A stretch of DNA of 64,000 nucleotides from NCBI GenBank assembly GCA_035265325.1, contig DATFOS010000143.1:18323-82322 (forward strand), in the 5' to 3' direction. The translations under genes and the position numbers were made by a program. Position 1 is the stretch's first letter, and each line of letters starts with the position of its first letter. The notes below the pieces were generated by a model. It was not told the origin of the DNA and ran no database searches. It saw only the letters and a list, made by a program, of their open reading frames with translations. This stretch comes from DATCLS01 sp035265325 (GTDB taxonomy: Bacteria > Actinomycetota > Acidimicrobiia > Acidimicrobiales > VFJN01). Positions 36,344 through 46,817 of this stretch are shown piece after piece.

Positions 36344-36778
36344 GTGCCCGTGGTCGCCCCCATCGACGCCACCGACGAACAGCTGGCGCAGGTCCGCTAC
36401 GACGAGAACGGGCTGGTGCCCGCCATCGTGCAGGACGCGACGACCGGCCAGGTCCTGATGATGGCGTACATGAACGCCGAGACGCTCGGCCTCACGCTGG
36501 CCGAGGGGCGCACGGTGTTCTGGAGCCGCTCCCGCAGAGAGGTGTGGCGCAAGGGCGAGACCTCGGGTGAGGTGCAGACCGTGCGCAGCGCCCACTACGA
36601 CTGCGACGGCGACACCCTCCTCTTCGTGGTCGACCAGGCCGGCAACGGCGCCTGCCACACCGGCGCCGTGAGCTGCTTCTTCCGATCGTTCGGCGCCGAC
36701 GGCGACGTCGATGCCCCCCGCCCGGGCCTCGCCGGCGAGCCGCCGGTGCCCGAAGCGGCTCCGTCCGCCGACGACTGA
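36344..36778 (+). CDS. hisI: Phosphoribosyl-AMP cyclohydrolase
   Basis: Hydrolyses the adenine ring of PR-AMP, third step of histidine synthesis. 144 residues: MMAYMNAETLGLTL, FWSRSRREVWRKGETSGEVQ, and the Zn/Mg site DCDGDTLLFVVDQAGNGACHTG. The fused pyrophosphohydrolase (HisE) domain is absent; the ~25-residue Pro-rich tail is probably disordered. GTG 36344 lies 6 bases after TACGAT (36332-36337), so it is likely leaderless. trpE follows after 15 bases, forming a his-trp unit. Confidence 0.95.
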   Translation: MPVVAPIDATDEQLAQVRYDENGLVPAIVQDATTGQVLMMAYMNAETLGLTLAEGRTVFWSRSRREVWRKGETSGEVQTVRSAHYDCDGDTLLFVVDQAGNGACHTGAVSCFFRSFGADGDVDAPRPGLAGEPPVPEAAPSADD

Positions 36779-36793
36779 GGGCCTCCCCACGCC

Positions 36794-38320
36794 GTGACCT
36801 CCAGCCGAGAGGACTTCCGGGCCCTCGCCCGCGAGTACACCGTCATCCCCGTCTGGCGCGAGCTGCTCGCCGACCTGACCACGCCGGTCGCCGCGTTCTG
36901 CCGGCTGGTGGCCGCCGACGAGCCCGGCTTCCTGCTCGAGTCGGTCGAGCACGGCGAGGCGCGTTGGAGCCGCTGGTCGTTCGTCGGCCGCAACCCGCTC
37001 GCCACGCTCACCGCCCGGGGCCGCCACGTCGACGTCGTGGGCACGGTCCCGCCCGGCGTGCCGCGTGACCAGGGCATACTCGTCGCCCTGGACGCCCTTC
37101 TCGGCGCCTGGCGGGGGCCGTCCCTCCCCGAGCTGCCGCCCCTGCACGGTGGGGTCATGGGCTACCTCGGCTACGACGTCGTGCGCGAGGTCGAGCACCT
37201 GCCCGACGTCCCGCCCGACGACCTGGGCCACGCCGACGCCGTCATGTCGGTGATCGGCCAGCTCGTGGCGTACGACCACTGGCGCCAGCGGGCCGTGCTG
37301 GTGGAGAACGTGGTGATCCCGCCCGGGGCCACCGACGCCGAGCTCGACGACCTGTACGACGCGGCCCTGGTCCGGCTCGACGAGGTCATGGCGGCCGGCG
37401 CCCGCCCGCTCGACGAGCCCGTGGTCGAGCCGCCCCGCGCCGACGAACCGCTGCCCGACGTCCGCTCGACGCTCGGCTCCGACATGTACGGCCGGGCCGT
37501 CGAGGCCGCCCGCGAGCACATCCTCGCCGGGGACATCTTCCAGGTCGTCCTGTCGCAGCGCTTCGACTTCGACCTGGGCGCCGAGCCGTTCGACGTCTAC
37601 CGGGTCCTCCGCCAGGTGAACCCGAGCCCGTACATGTACTTCGTGCGCCAGCCCGGCCTGTCGCTGGTCGGCGCCTCGCCGGAGCCGATGGTGCGGGTCA
37701 CCGACGGCAAGGTGATCTCGCGGCCCATCGCCGGCACCCGGCGCCGGGGCGCCACCGACGAGGAGGACGCCCGCCTCGCCGGCGAGCTGCGCGAGCACCC
37801 CAAGGAGCTCGCCGAGCACGTGATGCTCGTCGACCTGGCCCGCAACGACGTGGGGCGGGTGGTCCGCTTCGGCACCGAGAAGGTCGACGAGTACCTCACG
37901 CTCGAGCGCTACAGCCACGTCATGCACCTGACGTCGCAGGTCTCGGGCACGCTGGTGGACGGGAAGTCCGCGATCGACGTGCTGCGGGCCACGCTGCCGG
38001 CCGGCACGGTGTCGGGCGCCCCCAAGGTGCGGGCCATGGAGATCATCGACGACCTCGAGCCCACCAAGCGCGGCCCGTACGCCGGGGTCGTGGGCTACGT
38101 CGACTTCTCGGGCAACGTCGACACCGCCATCGCGATCCGCACGATGGTGGTCGATGACGACGGCCGGGCCTCGGTCCAGGCCGGCGCCGGCATCGTGGCC
38201 GACTCCGTCCCCGAGCACGAGGACCTGGAGTGCCGCAACAAGGCCCGCGCCCTGCTCGCCGCCGTCCCCGCCGCCCGCCGGATGTCCTCCGCCCGCCGGG
38301 CCGTCCCCGGCCGGCGGTAG
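36794..38320 (+). CDS. trpE: Anthranilate synthase component I
   Basis: Chorismate to anthranilate with ammonia from TrpG. 508 residues. The N-terminal feedback region has FLLESVEHGEARWSRWSF. The chorismate-binding domain shows FQVVLSQRFDFDL, YMYFVRQPGLSLVGASPEP, RPIAGTRRRGATDEED, EHVMLVDLARNDVGRV, ATLPAGTVSGAPKVRAM and GAGIVADSVPEHE. The glutaminase (trpG) and trpD are not in the window. GTG 36794 follows hisI by 15 bases. No leader peptide rich in Trp is seen. Confidence 0.96.
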   Translation: MTSSREDFRALAREYTVIPVWRELLADLTTPVAAFCRLVAADEPGFLLESVEHGEARWSRWSFVGRNPLATLTARGRHVDVVGTVPPGVPRDQGILVALDALLGAWRGPSLPELPPLHGGVMGYLGYDVVREVEHLPDVPPDDLGHADAVMSVIGQLVAYDHWRQRAVLVENVVIPPGATDAELDDLYDAALVRLDEVMAAGARPLDEPVVEPPRADEPLPDVRSTLGSDMYGRAVEAAREHILAGDIFQVVLSQRFDFDLGAEPFDVYRVLRQVNPSPYMYFVRQPGLSLVGASPEPMVRVTDGKVISRPIAGTRRRGATDEEDARLAGELREHPKELAEHVMLVDLARNDVGRVVRFGTEKVDEYLTLERYSHVMHLTSQVSGTLVDGKSAIDVLRATLPAGTVSGAPKVRAMEIIDDLEPTKRGPYAGVVGYVDFSGNVDTAIAIRTMVVDDDGRASVQAGAGIVADSVPEHEDLECRNKARALLAAVPAARRMSSARRAVPGRR

Positions 38321-38346
38321 GCGCGGCGGGCGGGTCGACCGGCGGG

Positions 38347-38733
38347 TCAGACCCGGCGCAGCTGGCTGGAGACGTAGGCGCGGGCCCGGCGCTGGCCGCC
38401 CCGGCGGACGATGGCGGCCTGGAGGGACTCCAGCGCCCGCCGGACGCGGGGCCGGTCGGTGGGCCAGCCCCGGCGCTCGCACTCGTCCAGCCACTCGCCG
38501 GGGGTGCGGTGGCCGCGCTCGCGGTTGCAGCGGGCACAGGCGGCCAGCTCGTTCTCGACCCAGCTCGGCCCGCCCTTGACCCGCGGCACCAGGTGCTCGG
38601 TCGTCGCCCGGACCAGGCCCACGTCGATGTCCCGCCCGCACCAGACGCACGTGGCGCCGTCGCGGGCGAGGACCAGCGCCAGGCGGTCCCGGCGACCCAG
38701 CTGTTCGGCACTCGGCCGCTCCACGCTCGCCAC
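38347..38733 (-). CDS. HNH endonuclease domain protein
   Basis: 128 residues. A treble-clef HNH fold is visible: CVWCG, EHLVPRVKGGPSWVENEL and ACARCNRERG, with two CxxC pairs and the HNH-type His/Asn. Small proteins of this type are nicking or structure-specific nucleases, some of them defence-related, many uncharacterised. GTG 38733 was selected; GTG 38724 is inside. A CATCCT hexamer 6 bases upstream of 38733 is a weak -10 candidate. It sits between trpE and ygfZ in reverse orientation. Confidence 0.82.
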   Translation of the reverse strand: MASVERPSAEQLGRRDRLALVLARDGATCVWCGRDIDVGLVRATTEHLVPRVKGGPSWVENELAACARCNRERGHRTPGEWLDECERRGWPTDRPRVRRALESLQAAIVRRGGQRRARAYVSSQLRRV

Positions 38734-38829
38734 GGGGACAGGATGCCGGGCGCCGACGGGACCTGCATGTGCACGCGGGCACGTGTCGTGACCGGTCGCA
38801 GTCCGCATCCCTGCTGACAGACTGGCCGG

Positions 38830-39774
38830 GTGAGCGCGCCGACCGTCGACCTCCGCACGAGCCTCCGGGCCGTCCCGATCGCCCGCGACGTCGTGCGGGT
38901 CGCCGGGCCCGAGGCCGCGACCTACCTGCAGGGCCAGGCCAGCCAGGACGTCGTCGCCCTGGCTGTCGGGGCCACGAGCTGGACCTTCATCCTCCAGCCC
39001 ACCGGCAAGGTCGAGGTGTGGGCGCGGGTGACCCGCACTGCGGACGACGAGTTCCTCCTCGACACCGACCCGGGCGCCGGCGAGGTGGCCGTCGCCCGGT
39101 TGCGGCGTTTCCTCCTGCGGACGAAGGCGGACGTCGACCCGATCGACGGCTGGTCCGCCGTGGCGCTGCGCGGCCCGGGCGCCGACGCCGCCGCCCGGGA
39201 CGCCGCCGCCGGTGCGGCCGACGCCGGCGTCCGCGCCCTGCCGGCCGGCTGGCCGGGCGTCGAGGGCGCCGACCTGCTCGGCCCCGCCGAGGCGGTCGCC
39301 GCCGCCGTCCCTGCGGGCGTCGCCGCGGCCACGTCGGACGACCTGGAGTCCCTGCGGCTGCTGTCCGGCGTGCCGGCGATGGGCGCCGAGCTCACCGAGC
39401 GGACGATCCCGGCCGAGGCCGGCAAGTGGGTCGTCGATGCCTCCGCCAGCTTCACCAAGGGCTGCTACACGGGCCAGGAGCTGGTCGCCCGCATCGACAG
39501 CCGGGGCGGGAACGTGCCCCGGCACCTGCGGGCGGTCCTGGCGGACGCCCCGTTCGCGGTGGGCGACAAGGTCCTGGTCGACGGCGCCGAAGTCGGCTCG
39601 GTCACGTCGGTCGCCGCCCGCCCCGGCGGCGGGACCGTCGGCCTGGCGTACGTGTCCCGGTCCGTGGGCCCGCCCGCCACGGGGGGCGTGATCGGCCCCG
39701 CCGACGCCGCCCCGGCCACCGTCGTCGCGGTGCCCGTCGACTCCCCGGCCCCGGGCCCGTCCGCCGCCGGCTGA
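38830..39774 (+). CDS. ygfZ: Folate-binding protein YgfZ (GcvT-like)
   Basis: 314 residues of the GcvT fold: LQGQASQDVVAL near the N-terminus and the YgfZ signature KGCYTGQELVARIDSRG with the conserved Cys. In other bacteria YgfZ helps maintain or repair Fe-S cluster enzymes using tetrahydrofolate. It lacks the full catalytic set of aminomethyltransferase. GTG 38830 is preceded by CAGACT 6 bases away, again suggesting a leaderless start. It shares a 96-base divergent region with the HNH gene. Confidence 0.9.
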   Translation: MSAPTVDLRTSLRAVPIARDVVRVAGPEAATYLQGQASQDVVALAVGATSWTFILQPTGKVEVWARVTRTADDEFLLDTDPGAGEVAVARLRRFLLRTKADVDPIDGWSAVALRGPGADAAARDAAAGAADAGVRALPAGWPGVEGADLLGPAEAVAAAVPAGVAAATSDDLESLRLLSGVPAMGAELTERTIPAEAGKWVVDASASFTKGCYTGQELVARIDSRGGNVPRHLRAVLADAPFAVGDKVLVDGAEVGSVTSVAARPGGGTVGLAYVSRSVGPPATGGVIGPADAAPATVVAVPVDSPAPGPSAAG

Positions 39775-39838
39775 CGGCCGCACGGACGCCGACACGAACG
39801 CGCGGAACGCGACGACAGGCCGGGACGAGGGACGCCAG

Positions 39839-40420
39839 GTGGCGCAGACGTACTACGACGTGCTCGGCGTCGCCCGCACGGCGACGGCGGACCAGCTGCG
39901 TGCCGCCTACCGCTCCCGCGCCCGGGAGAACCACCCCGACGCCGGCGGCGACCCCGATCAGATGCGCCAACTCAACGCCGCCTGGCGGGTCCTGCGCGAC
40001 CCCGCCCGCCGCGCCGCTTACGACCGCCACCTGGCCCATCCTCACCGCTACGGGTTCGAGCCGGCCCAGGGCACGGCCGCCGACGCCGGGGCGCCGGCCG
40101 CCGGGCCCACCGGCGGGCCGGACTGGTCGCCCGACGTCGACGGCCTCGACCTCACCGCCGAGGAGTGGGCCGAGCTCCTCGACACCGCCCCGATGGGCGA
40201 GACGATGGCGCTGCGGGGCTGGTGGGCGATCATGCCGCCGGGGACGCTCGTGGCCGCCTTCGTCGTCGGCGCCGCCGGCGTGTACTTCACCTCGCCACCC
40301 ACGGTCGCCCTGGCCGTGGGGCTGTTCGTGCTCTCGCTGGGCCTGTTCGTCCTGGCCCCGCTGCGGGCCATGGCCCGCCGCCCGGACCCCGACGAGCGCG
40401 GCGGCCGGGACGCTCGCTAG
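39839..40420 (+). CDS. J-domain membrane protein
   Basis: 193 residues. An N-terminal J domain (YYDVLGVARTATADQLRAAY, then ENHPDAGGD with the HPD motif that stimulates DnaK) is followed by a Pro/Ala linker and two hydrophobic helices near the C-terminus (about residues 134-153 and 157-177). It lacks the Gly/Phe and zinc domains of DnaJ, so it is a type III J protein that may recruit DnaK to the membrane. GTG 39839 is preceded by GAGGGA 8 bases away. Confidence 0.87.
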   Translation: MAQTYYDVLGVARTATADQLRAAYRSRARENHPDAGGDPDQMRQLNAAWRVLRDPARRAAYDRHLAHPHRYGFEPAQGTAADAGAPAAGPTGGPDWSPDVDGLDLTAEEWAELLDTAPMGETMALRGWWAIMPPGTLVAAFVVGAAGVYFTSPPTVALAVGLFVLSLGLFVLAPLRAMARRPDPDERGGRDAR

Positions 40421-40449
40421 GGCCGCCGGACGCCCTCCGCCGCCCTCGG

Positions 40450-40455
40450 TAGGGT
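40450..40455 (+). promoter_or_regulatory. -10 box of trpC (leaderless)
   Basis: TAGGGT, 7 bases before GTG 40463. It overlaps the alternative GTG 40454, which therefore is unlikely to be the start. Confidence 0.55.
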
Positions 40456-40462
40456 GCCGGAG

Positions 40463-41254
40463 GTGGCGACGTACCTCGACCGCATCCTCGACGGGCACCG
40501 GGCCACGGCGGCCGCCGACACGCGCCGGACGTCCGACCTCGTGGCCGAGGCCCTGGCCCAGCCGCCCGCCCGGGGGTTCGCCGCCGCCCTGCGCCACGCC
40601 CGCGCCGACGAGCGCGGGCTGGGCGTGATCGCCGAGGTCAAGCGCAGGTCGCCTTCCAAGGGCGACCTGGCGCCCCACCTCGACCCCGGCGCCGTCGCCA
40701 AGGCCTACGAGGCCGGGGGCGCCGCCTGCCTGTCCGTCCTCACGGACGCCGAGTGGTTCGGCGGCTCGCCCGACGACCTGAGGGCGGCGCGGGCCGCGGT
40801 CGGACTCCCGGTCCTGCGCAAGGACTTCACGGTGGCGCCCGCCGACGTGTGCGACGCCCGGATCATGGGCGCGGACGCCGTCCTCCTCATCGCCGCCGCC
40901 CTCGACGACTCCGAGCTCGCCGACCTCCACGGCCTGGCCAGCCAGGTCGGCCTCGACGCCCTGGTGGAGGTGCACGACGAGCAGGAGGTCGACCGGGCGC
41001 TCGCCGCCGGCGCCACGCTCGTCGGCGTCAACCAGCGCGACCTGGTCACGTTCGCCGTCGACCACGAGCGGGCCGTCCGGGTGGCGCGGGCCATGCCCAG
41101 CTCGGTCGTCCGGGTGGCCGAGTCCGGCATCCGGGGGCCCGAGGACGCCCGGGCCCTCGCCGCCGCCGGGTTCGACGCCGTCCTCGTGGGCGAGTCGCTG
41201 GTGACGTCCGCCGACCCGGCGGCGGCCGTCGCCGGCCTCCTCGCCGGCGCCTGA
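40463..41254 (+). CDS. trpC: Indole-3-glycerol phosphate synthase
   Basis: Closes the indole ring of CdRP with loss of CO2. 263 residues from the chosen start. The barrel motifs are VIAEVKRRSPSKGDL (catalytic Glu-Lys and phosphate loop), CLSVLTDAEWFGG, VLRKDFTV (catalytic Lys), GVNQRDLVTF and AESGIRGPEDARAL. GTG 40463 was chosen over GTG 40454 because the TAGGGT hexamer at 40450-40455 sits exactly where a leaderless promoter would need it and covers 40454. Confidence 0.95.
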   Translation: MATYLDRILDGHRATAAADTRRTSDLVAEALAQPPARGFAAALRHARADERGLGVIAEVKRRSPSKGDLAPHLDPGAVAKAYEAGGAACLSVLTDAEWFGGSPDDLRAARAAVGLPVLRKDFTVAPADVCDARIMGADAVLLIAAALDDSELADLHGLASQVGLDALVEVHDEQEVDRALAAGATLVGVNQRDLVTFAVDHERAVRVARAMPSSVVRVAESGIRGPEDARALAAAGFDAVLVGESLVTSADPAAAVAGLLAGA

Positions 41255-41336
41255 CCCGGGCCCGGGGCCGGGCGACGGCGGCTCACGCGGCCGGAAAGAC
41301 GCGGGTCGCGGGCCCTGCGCTCGCTAGCCTGCCTGC

Positions 41337-42044
41337 GTGTTCGTCAAGGTCTGCGGCATCACGAGCGAGGAGGACGCCCTGCTGGCCGTTGCGATGGGCG
41401 CCGATGCCGTGGGCTTCGTGTTCGCCCCCTCGCCCCGCCAGATCGCCCCGCAGAAGGCGGCCGACATCGCCAAGCGCCTACCCACCGAGATCGTGACGGT
41501 GGGCGTGTTCCGCGACGAGGAGCGCCAACGCGTCGTCGACCTCATGCACCAGGCCGGCCTGCGGGCCGCCCAGCTGCACGGCTTCGAGACGCCGGCGACG
41601 ACCCGCTGGGTCCGCAGCCGCGTGCCGCTGGTGTTCAGGGCGTTCGCCGCCGGCGACCCCCACCTCGACGAGGCCGACAGCTACGGCGCCGACGCCATCC
41701 TCATCGACTCCAAGTCGCCCGGGTCGGGCGAGGTGTTCGACTGGTCGCTGGCCGAGGGCGCGCCCTCCAACCGCAAGATCCTCCTGGCCGGGGGCCTGAA
41801 CCCCGACAACGTGGCCGACGCCATCCGCCAGGTCCGCCCGTGGGGCGTCGACGTGTCCACCGGCATCGAGTCGTCGCCGGGGCGGAAGGACGCCCGCAAG
41901 GTGCGCGCCTTCATCCACGCCGCCCGGCTGGCCGAGCTGGAGGAGGCGCCGCTCGACGTGGTAGCCGGCATGTCCGCCGAGCGGGCCCGCGCCGAGGCGA
42001 GCGGGCTCCGTCCCTTCGACTGGATGAGCGACGACCCCACATGA
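41337..42044 (+). CDS. trpF: Phosphoribosylanthranilate isomerase
   Basis: Isomerises PRA to CdRP. 235 residues with FVKVCGITSEEDALLAV (catalytic Cys), GFVFAPSPRQI, LLAGGLNPDNVADAI and GVDVSTGIESSPGRKD (catalytic Asp, phosphate loop). A ~40-residue extension at the C-terminus is unusual. GTG 41337 lies 6 bases after TAGCCT (41325-41330). The stop overlaps trpB by 4 bases (ATGA). The presence of trpF is notable because many actinobacteria rely on PriA instead. Confidence 0.95.
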   Translation: MFVKVCGITSEEDALLAVAMGADAVGFVFAPSPRQIAPQKAADIAKRLPTEIVTVGVFRDEERQRVVDLMHQAGLRAAQLHGFETPATTRWVRSRVPLVFRAFAAGDPHLDEADSYGADAILIDSKSPGSGEVFDWSLAEGAPSNRKILLAGGLNPDNVADAIRQVRPWGVDVSTGIESSPGRKDARKVRAFIHAARLAELEEAPLDVVAGMSAERARAEASGLRPFDWMSDDPT

Positions 42045-43303
42045 CCGGCACCACCACCTCCCCGGCCTCCCTCATGGCGGACCCGGGCAGCACCGGGCGC
42101 TTCGGCCAGTTCGGCGGGCTGTACCTGCCGGAGACGCTGGTCCCCGCCTGCCGCGAGCTCGAGGCCGCGTTCCGCCAGGCGTGGTCCGACCCCGCCTTCC
42201 GGGCTGAGTACGAGCGCCTCCTGCGCGACTACGCCGGCCGGCCGTCGCTGCTGACCGAGTGCGCCAACCTCTCGGACGAGCTGGGCTGCCGCATCCTGCT
42301 CAAGCGCGAGGACCTGAACCACACCGGCTCCCACAAGATCAACAACGTGCTGGGCCAGGCGCTCCTGGCCAAGCGGATGGGCAAGGAGCGCGTCGTCGCC
42401 GAGACCGGCGCCGGCCAGCACGGCGTGGCCGCCGCCACCGCCGCCGCCCTCATGGGGCTGGAGTGCCGGGTGTACATGGGCGAGGTCGACATGGCCCGCC
42501 AGGCGCTCAACGTCTTCCGCATGCGGCTGTTGGGGGCCGAGGTCCTGCCGGCCAGCACGGGCAGCCGCACGCTGAAGGACGCGGTCAACGAGGCCCTGCG
42601 CGACTGGGTCGCCACGGTGGAGTCGACGCATTACCTGCTGGGCTCGGCGATGGGCCCACACCCGTACCCGTACATGGTCCGCGAGCTGCACCGGGTCATC
42701 GGCGACGAGGCGCGCGAGCAGTGCCGGGCGCTGACCGGCGGTGACCCCGACGTGGTCGTGGCGTGCGTGGGCGGCGGGTCGAACGCCATCGGCATCTTCT
42801 CCGGCTTCGTGGACCTGCCCGACGTCGAACTGGTCGGCGCCGAACCGTCCGGCGGTGCCGCCGTCGGCCGGGGCGTGCCCGGCGTCGTCCACGGGTCGAA
42901 GTCGTTCCTCATGCAGGACGAGTGGGGCCAGGTGCTGGAGGCCGAGTCGGTGTCCGCCGGGCTCGACTACCCGGGTGTCGGCCCGGAGCACGCCCACCTC
43001 GCCGAGCTGCACCGCGCCCGCTATGAGCCGGTGAGCGACGCCGAGGTGCTCGACGCCTTCGCCCTGCTGGCCCGCACGGAGGGCATCATCCCGGCGCTCG
43101 AGTCGGCGCATGCGCTGGCCTGGGTGTCCCGGTCCCGGGCCGAGTTGGCGGGGCGGACCGTGCTGGTCAACCTGTCGGGGCGCGGCGACAAGGACGTGGC
43201 CCAGGTGGCGCAGCTCATGGGCGCCGACCTGTCGGGGACCGGCCTCGAGGCCGACGGCACCGCCGGTGTCGAGCACTCGGCCGGCGTCGGGGGACCCTCG
43301 TGA
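42041..43303 (+). CDS. trpB: Tryptophan synthase beta chain
   Basis: PLP enzyme joining indole and serine. 420 residues: FGQFGGLYLPETLVPA, LKREDLNHTGSHKINNVLGQ with the Schiff-base Lys, AETGAGQHGVA (catalytic Glu), the PLP phosphate loop CVGGGSNAIGIF, and NLSGRGDKDV near the C-terminus. A ~25-residue Gly-rich tail follows the usual end. ATG 42041 overlaps trpF by 4 bases; its own stop overlaps trpA in the same manner. Confidence 0.97.
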   Translation: MTGTTTSPASLMADPGSTGRFGQFGGLYLPETLVPACRELEAAFRQAWSDPAFRAEYERLLRDYAGRPSLLTECANLSDELGCRILLKREDLNHTGSHKINNVLGQALLAKRMGKERVVAETGAGQHGVAAATAAALMGLECRVYMGEVDMARQALNVFRMRLLGAEVLPASTGSRTLKDAVNEALRDWVATVESTHYLLGSAMGPHPYPYMVRELHRVIGDEAREQCRALTGGDPDVVVACVGGGSNAIGIFSGFVDLPDVELVGAEPSGGAAVGRGVPGVVHGSKSFLMQDEWGQVLEAESVSAGLDYPGVGPEHAHLAELHRARYEPVSDAEVLDAFALLARTEGIIPALESAHALAWVSRSRAELAGRTVLVNLSGRGDKDVAQVAQLMGADLSGTGLEADGTAGVEHSAGVGGPS

Positions 43304-44106
43304 GCGGTCCCGGCGACGGCGGCGGCCTGGAGAAGGCGCTCCGCGCCGCCCGGGACGACGGCCGCAAGCTGCTCGTCCCCTACGTGACCGGCGGTCTGCC
43401 GGGGTGGGAGCGGGCCGTCGAGGCCGTGGCCGCCGCGGGGGCGGACGCCGTCGAGGTGGGCATCCCGTTCTCCGACCCGGTGATCGACGGGCCGACGATC
43501 CAGCTCGCCTCCGAGAAGGCGCTGGCAGCCGGGGCCACGCCGCAGGCCGTCGTGTCGGGGGCCGGCCGGCTCGACACCGGCGGCGTCCCGCTGGTCGTCA
43601 TGACCTACTACAACATCGTCCACCTGGCCGGTCACGACCGCTTCGCCCGGTCGCTCGCCGAGTCGGGCATCGCCGGCGCCATCGTCCCCGACCTGCCGCT
43701 CGACGAGGTCGGCGAGTGGGCGGCCGCCGCCGACGAGGCCGGCGTCGCCACCGTCCTGCTGGCCGCCCCGACCGCCACCGACGAGCGCCTGGCCGCCATC
43801 TGCGAGCGGTCGCGGGGCTGGGTGTACGGCGTCGGGCTGCTGGGCGTGACGGGCGAGCGGTCGGCGCTGGCCCGCAGCGCCCTCGACATCGCCGCGCGGC
43901 TCAAGCGCCTCACCGACCTGCCGGTCCTGGTCGGCATCGGCGTGTCGACCCCCGACCAGGCCGCCGAGGTGGCGGCGGTGGCCGACGGGGTGATCGTGGG
44001 CTCGGCGGTGGTCCGTCGGCTGCTCGACGACGGCCCCGAGGCGGCCGGTGCCTTCGTCGCCCGCCTCCGCGCTGGATTGGACGCCGTCCAGGGCTACGGT
44101 CCCTGA
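43300..44106 (+). CDS. trpA: Tryptophan synthase alpha chain
   Basis: Cleaves indole-3-glycerol phosphate to indole, which tunnels to TrpB. 268 residues with LLVPYVTGGLPG, VEVGIPFSDPVIDGPTIQ (catalytic Glu and Asp), AIVPDLPLDEV, VYGVGLLGVTGERS and VGIGVSTPDQAAEV. GTG 43300 overlaps trpB by 4 bases (GTGA). It ends the trpF-B-A coupled block. Confidence 0.96.
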   Translation: MSGPGDGGGLEKALRAARDDGRKLLVPYVTGGLPGWERAVEAVAAAGADAVEVGIPFSDPVIDGPTIQLASEKALAAGATPQAVVSGAGRLDTGGVPLVVMTYYNIVHLAGHDRFARSLAESGIAGAIVPDLPLDEVGEWAAAADEAGVATVLLAAPTATDERLAAICERSRGWVYGVGLLGVTGERSALARSALDIAARLKRLTDLPVLVGIGVSTPDQAAEVAAVADGVIVGSAVVRRLLDDGPEAAGAFVARLRAGLDAVQGYGP

Positions 44107-44151
44107 GCGTCGGGCAGCGACGAGGCGGCCCCAGCGGCTCGAGGAGGATCG

Positions 44152-45720
<1,569 letters not shown>

Positions 45721-45735
45721 GCCCGACCCCCGGCG

Positions 45736-46401
45736 TCAGCCCGGAGCCATGAACGGGTCGAGGCGCTCGTGGAAGAACGCCAGCGTCCGCTCCCAGGCCA
45801 GCTCGGCGGCGGCCGGGTCGTAGGCGGCGCGGTCGGACTCGAAGAACCAGTGCTCGGTCCCCGGGTAACGGTGGAACGTCACGTCCTTCTCGAGCAGCCG
45901 CAGGTCGGCCTCGAGGAGGACCAGCTCGTCGTCGTCGACGAAGCTGTCCTTCTCGGCGAAGTGGCCGAGGAACGCCGAGGTGGCCGGCGCCATGTCGACG
46001 CTCTGGGACCCGTAGAAGACCGCCGTCGCCGCCACGAAGTCGGGCATCCGGCTGGCCAGGTAGAGCGCCCAGGAGGCGCCCATCGAGAACCCGAGCGTGC
46101 CGACCGGGGCGTCCGGCGTCGCCGGCATGTTCCGCAGCGCCCCCAGGCTCGCCCGGACCAGGCCCAGGGCGGCGTTCATGTCGGCGTCGGCCAGTATGGC
46201 CTGCGCCTGCTCGGGGTCGTCGGTGGTGCGGCCGCCGTACAGGTCGGGCGCCAGCGCCACGAAGCCCGCCTCGGCCAGCCGGTCGCACACGTGCTTGAAG
46301 AAGGGCGTGAGCCCCCACCAGGCGTGGAGCACGAGGACCCCGGGGCCCCGCCCCGAGTCGGGGACGGTGACGTAGCCCGTACCGTCGAGGTGGCGCGCCA
46401 T
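45736..46401 (-). CDS. Dienelactone hydrolase family protein
   Basis: 221 residues of alpha/beta hydrolase fold: VLVLHAWWGLTPFF, FVALAPDLYGG, the nucleophile elbow LGFSMGASWAL, and PGTEHWFFESD with the catalytic His. The nucleophile is Ser in this elbow rather than the Cys of classical dienelactone hydrolase, so substrate range is uncertain. ATG 46401 is chosen because TACCGT (46409-46414) lies 7 bases upstream; the longer frame to 46437 would run over that hexamer. It converges with the HELTH gene, 15 bases apart. Confidence 0.88.
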   Translation of the reverse strand: MARHLDGTGYVTVPDSGRGPGVLVLHAWWGLTPFFKHVCDRLAEAGFVALAPDLYGGRTTDDPEQAQAILADADMNAALGLVRASLGALRNMPATPDAPVGTLGFSMGASWALYLASRMPDFVAATAVFYGSQSVDMAPATSAFLGHFAEKDSFVDDDELVLLEADLRLLEKDVTFHRYPGTEHWFFESDRAAYDPAAAELAWERTLAFFHERLDPFMAPG

Positions 46402-46496
46402 GCGGGGGACGGTACGCCAACCCGTGGGCCGTCCCAACCACCCTCCCGGGCGAGGAGCCGCCGTCTCGGCCCGGGGCGCCGGTACGCTCGCACGGC

Positions 46497-46817
46497 GTGC
46501 CGACCGGGTCGAAACACGACAACTGCCTGCTGTGTGCCGCCGAGCGGATCACACGCTGGTACCACGAGGACGACCTGTGCTGGATCGCCGACTGCACGAT
46601 CTGCGTCACCCCGATGGTCGTGTGGCGGTGGCACGGCGTCGACCCCTCCGACGACGACCGGGCCCGCATGCTGACCCGGCTGGCCACGGTCGCCGACGGC
46701 ATCTTCTCCGGCCACTACTTCGACGACCACATGCGCAACATCCCGGACCACTTCCACGTCCACGCCCGGCCCGAGGGCGGGTTCTTCGGGCACGGCCACC
46801 GCAAGGACGGACGATGA
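46497..46817 (+). CDS. Small HIT-like protein
   Basis: 106 residues. The C-terminal DHFHVHARP matches the HIT triad HxHxHxx of nucleotide hydrolases and transferases, while the N-terminal CLLCAAE and the later CTIC are possible zinc ligands as in some HIT proteins. The protein is shorter than usual and ends in a basic GHGHRKDGR, so activity is uncertain. GTG 46497 lies 8 bases after TACGCT (46483-46488). The stop overlaps the globin start by 4 bases (ATGA), so the two are coupled. Confidence 0.75.
   Translation: MPTGSKHDNCLLCAAERITRWYHEDDLCWIADCTICVTPMVVWRWHGVDPSDDDRARMLTRLATVADGIFSGHYFDDHMRNIPDHFHVHARPEGGFFGHGHRKDGR

Noticed and set aside
36779..36793. Tryptophan attenuator before trpE
   Set aside because: Only 15 bases separate hisI and trpE, and no leader peptide with Trp codons or alternative hairpins exists there.
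38830..39774. Aminomethyltransferase GcvT
   Set aside because: The KGCYTGQE motif and length identify YgfZ, and no glycine-cleavage partner genes are present.
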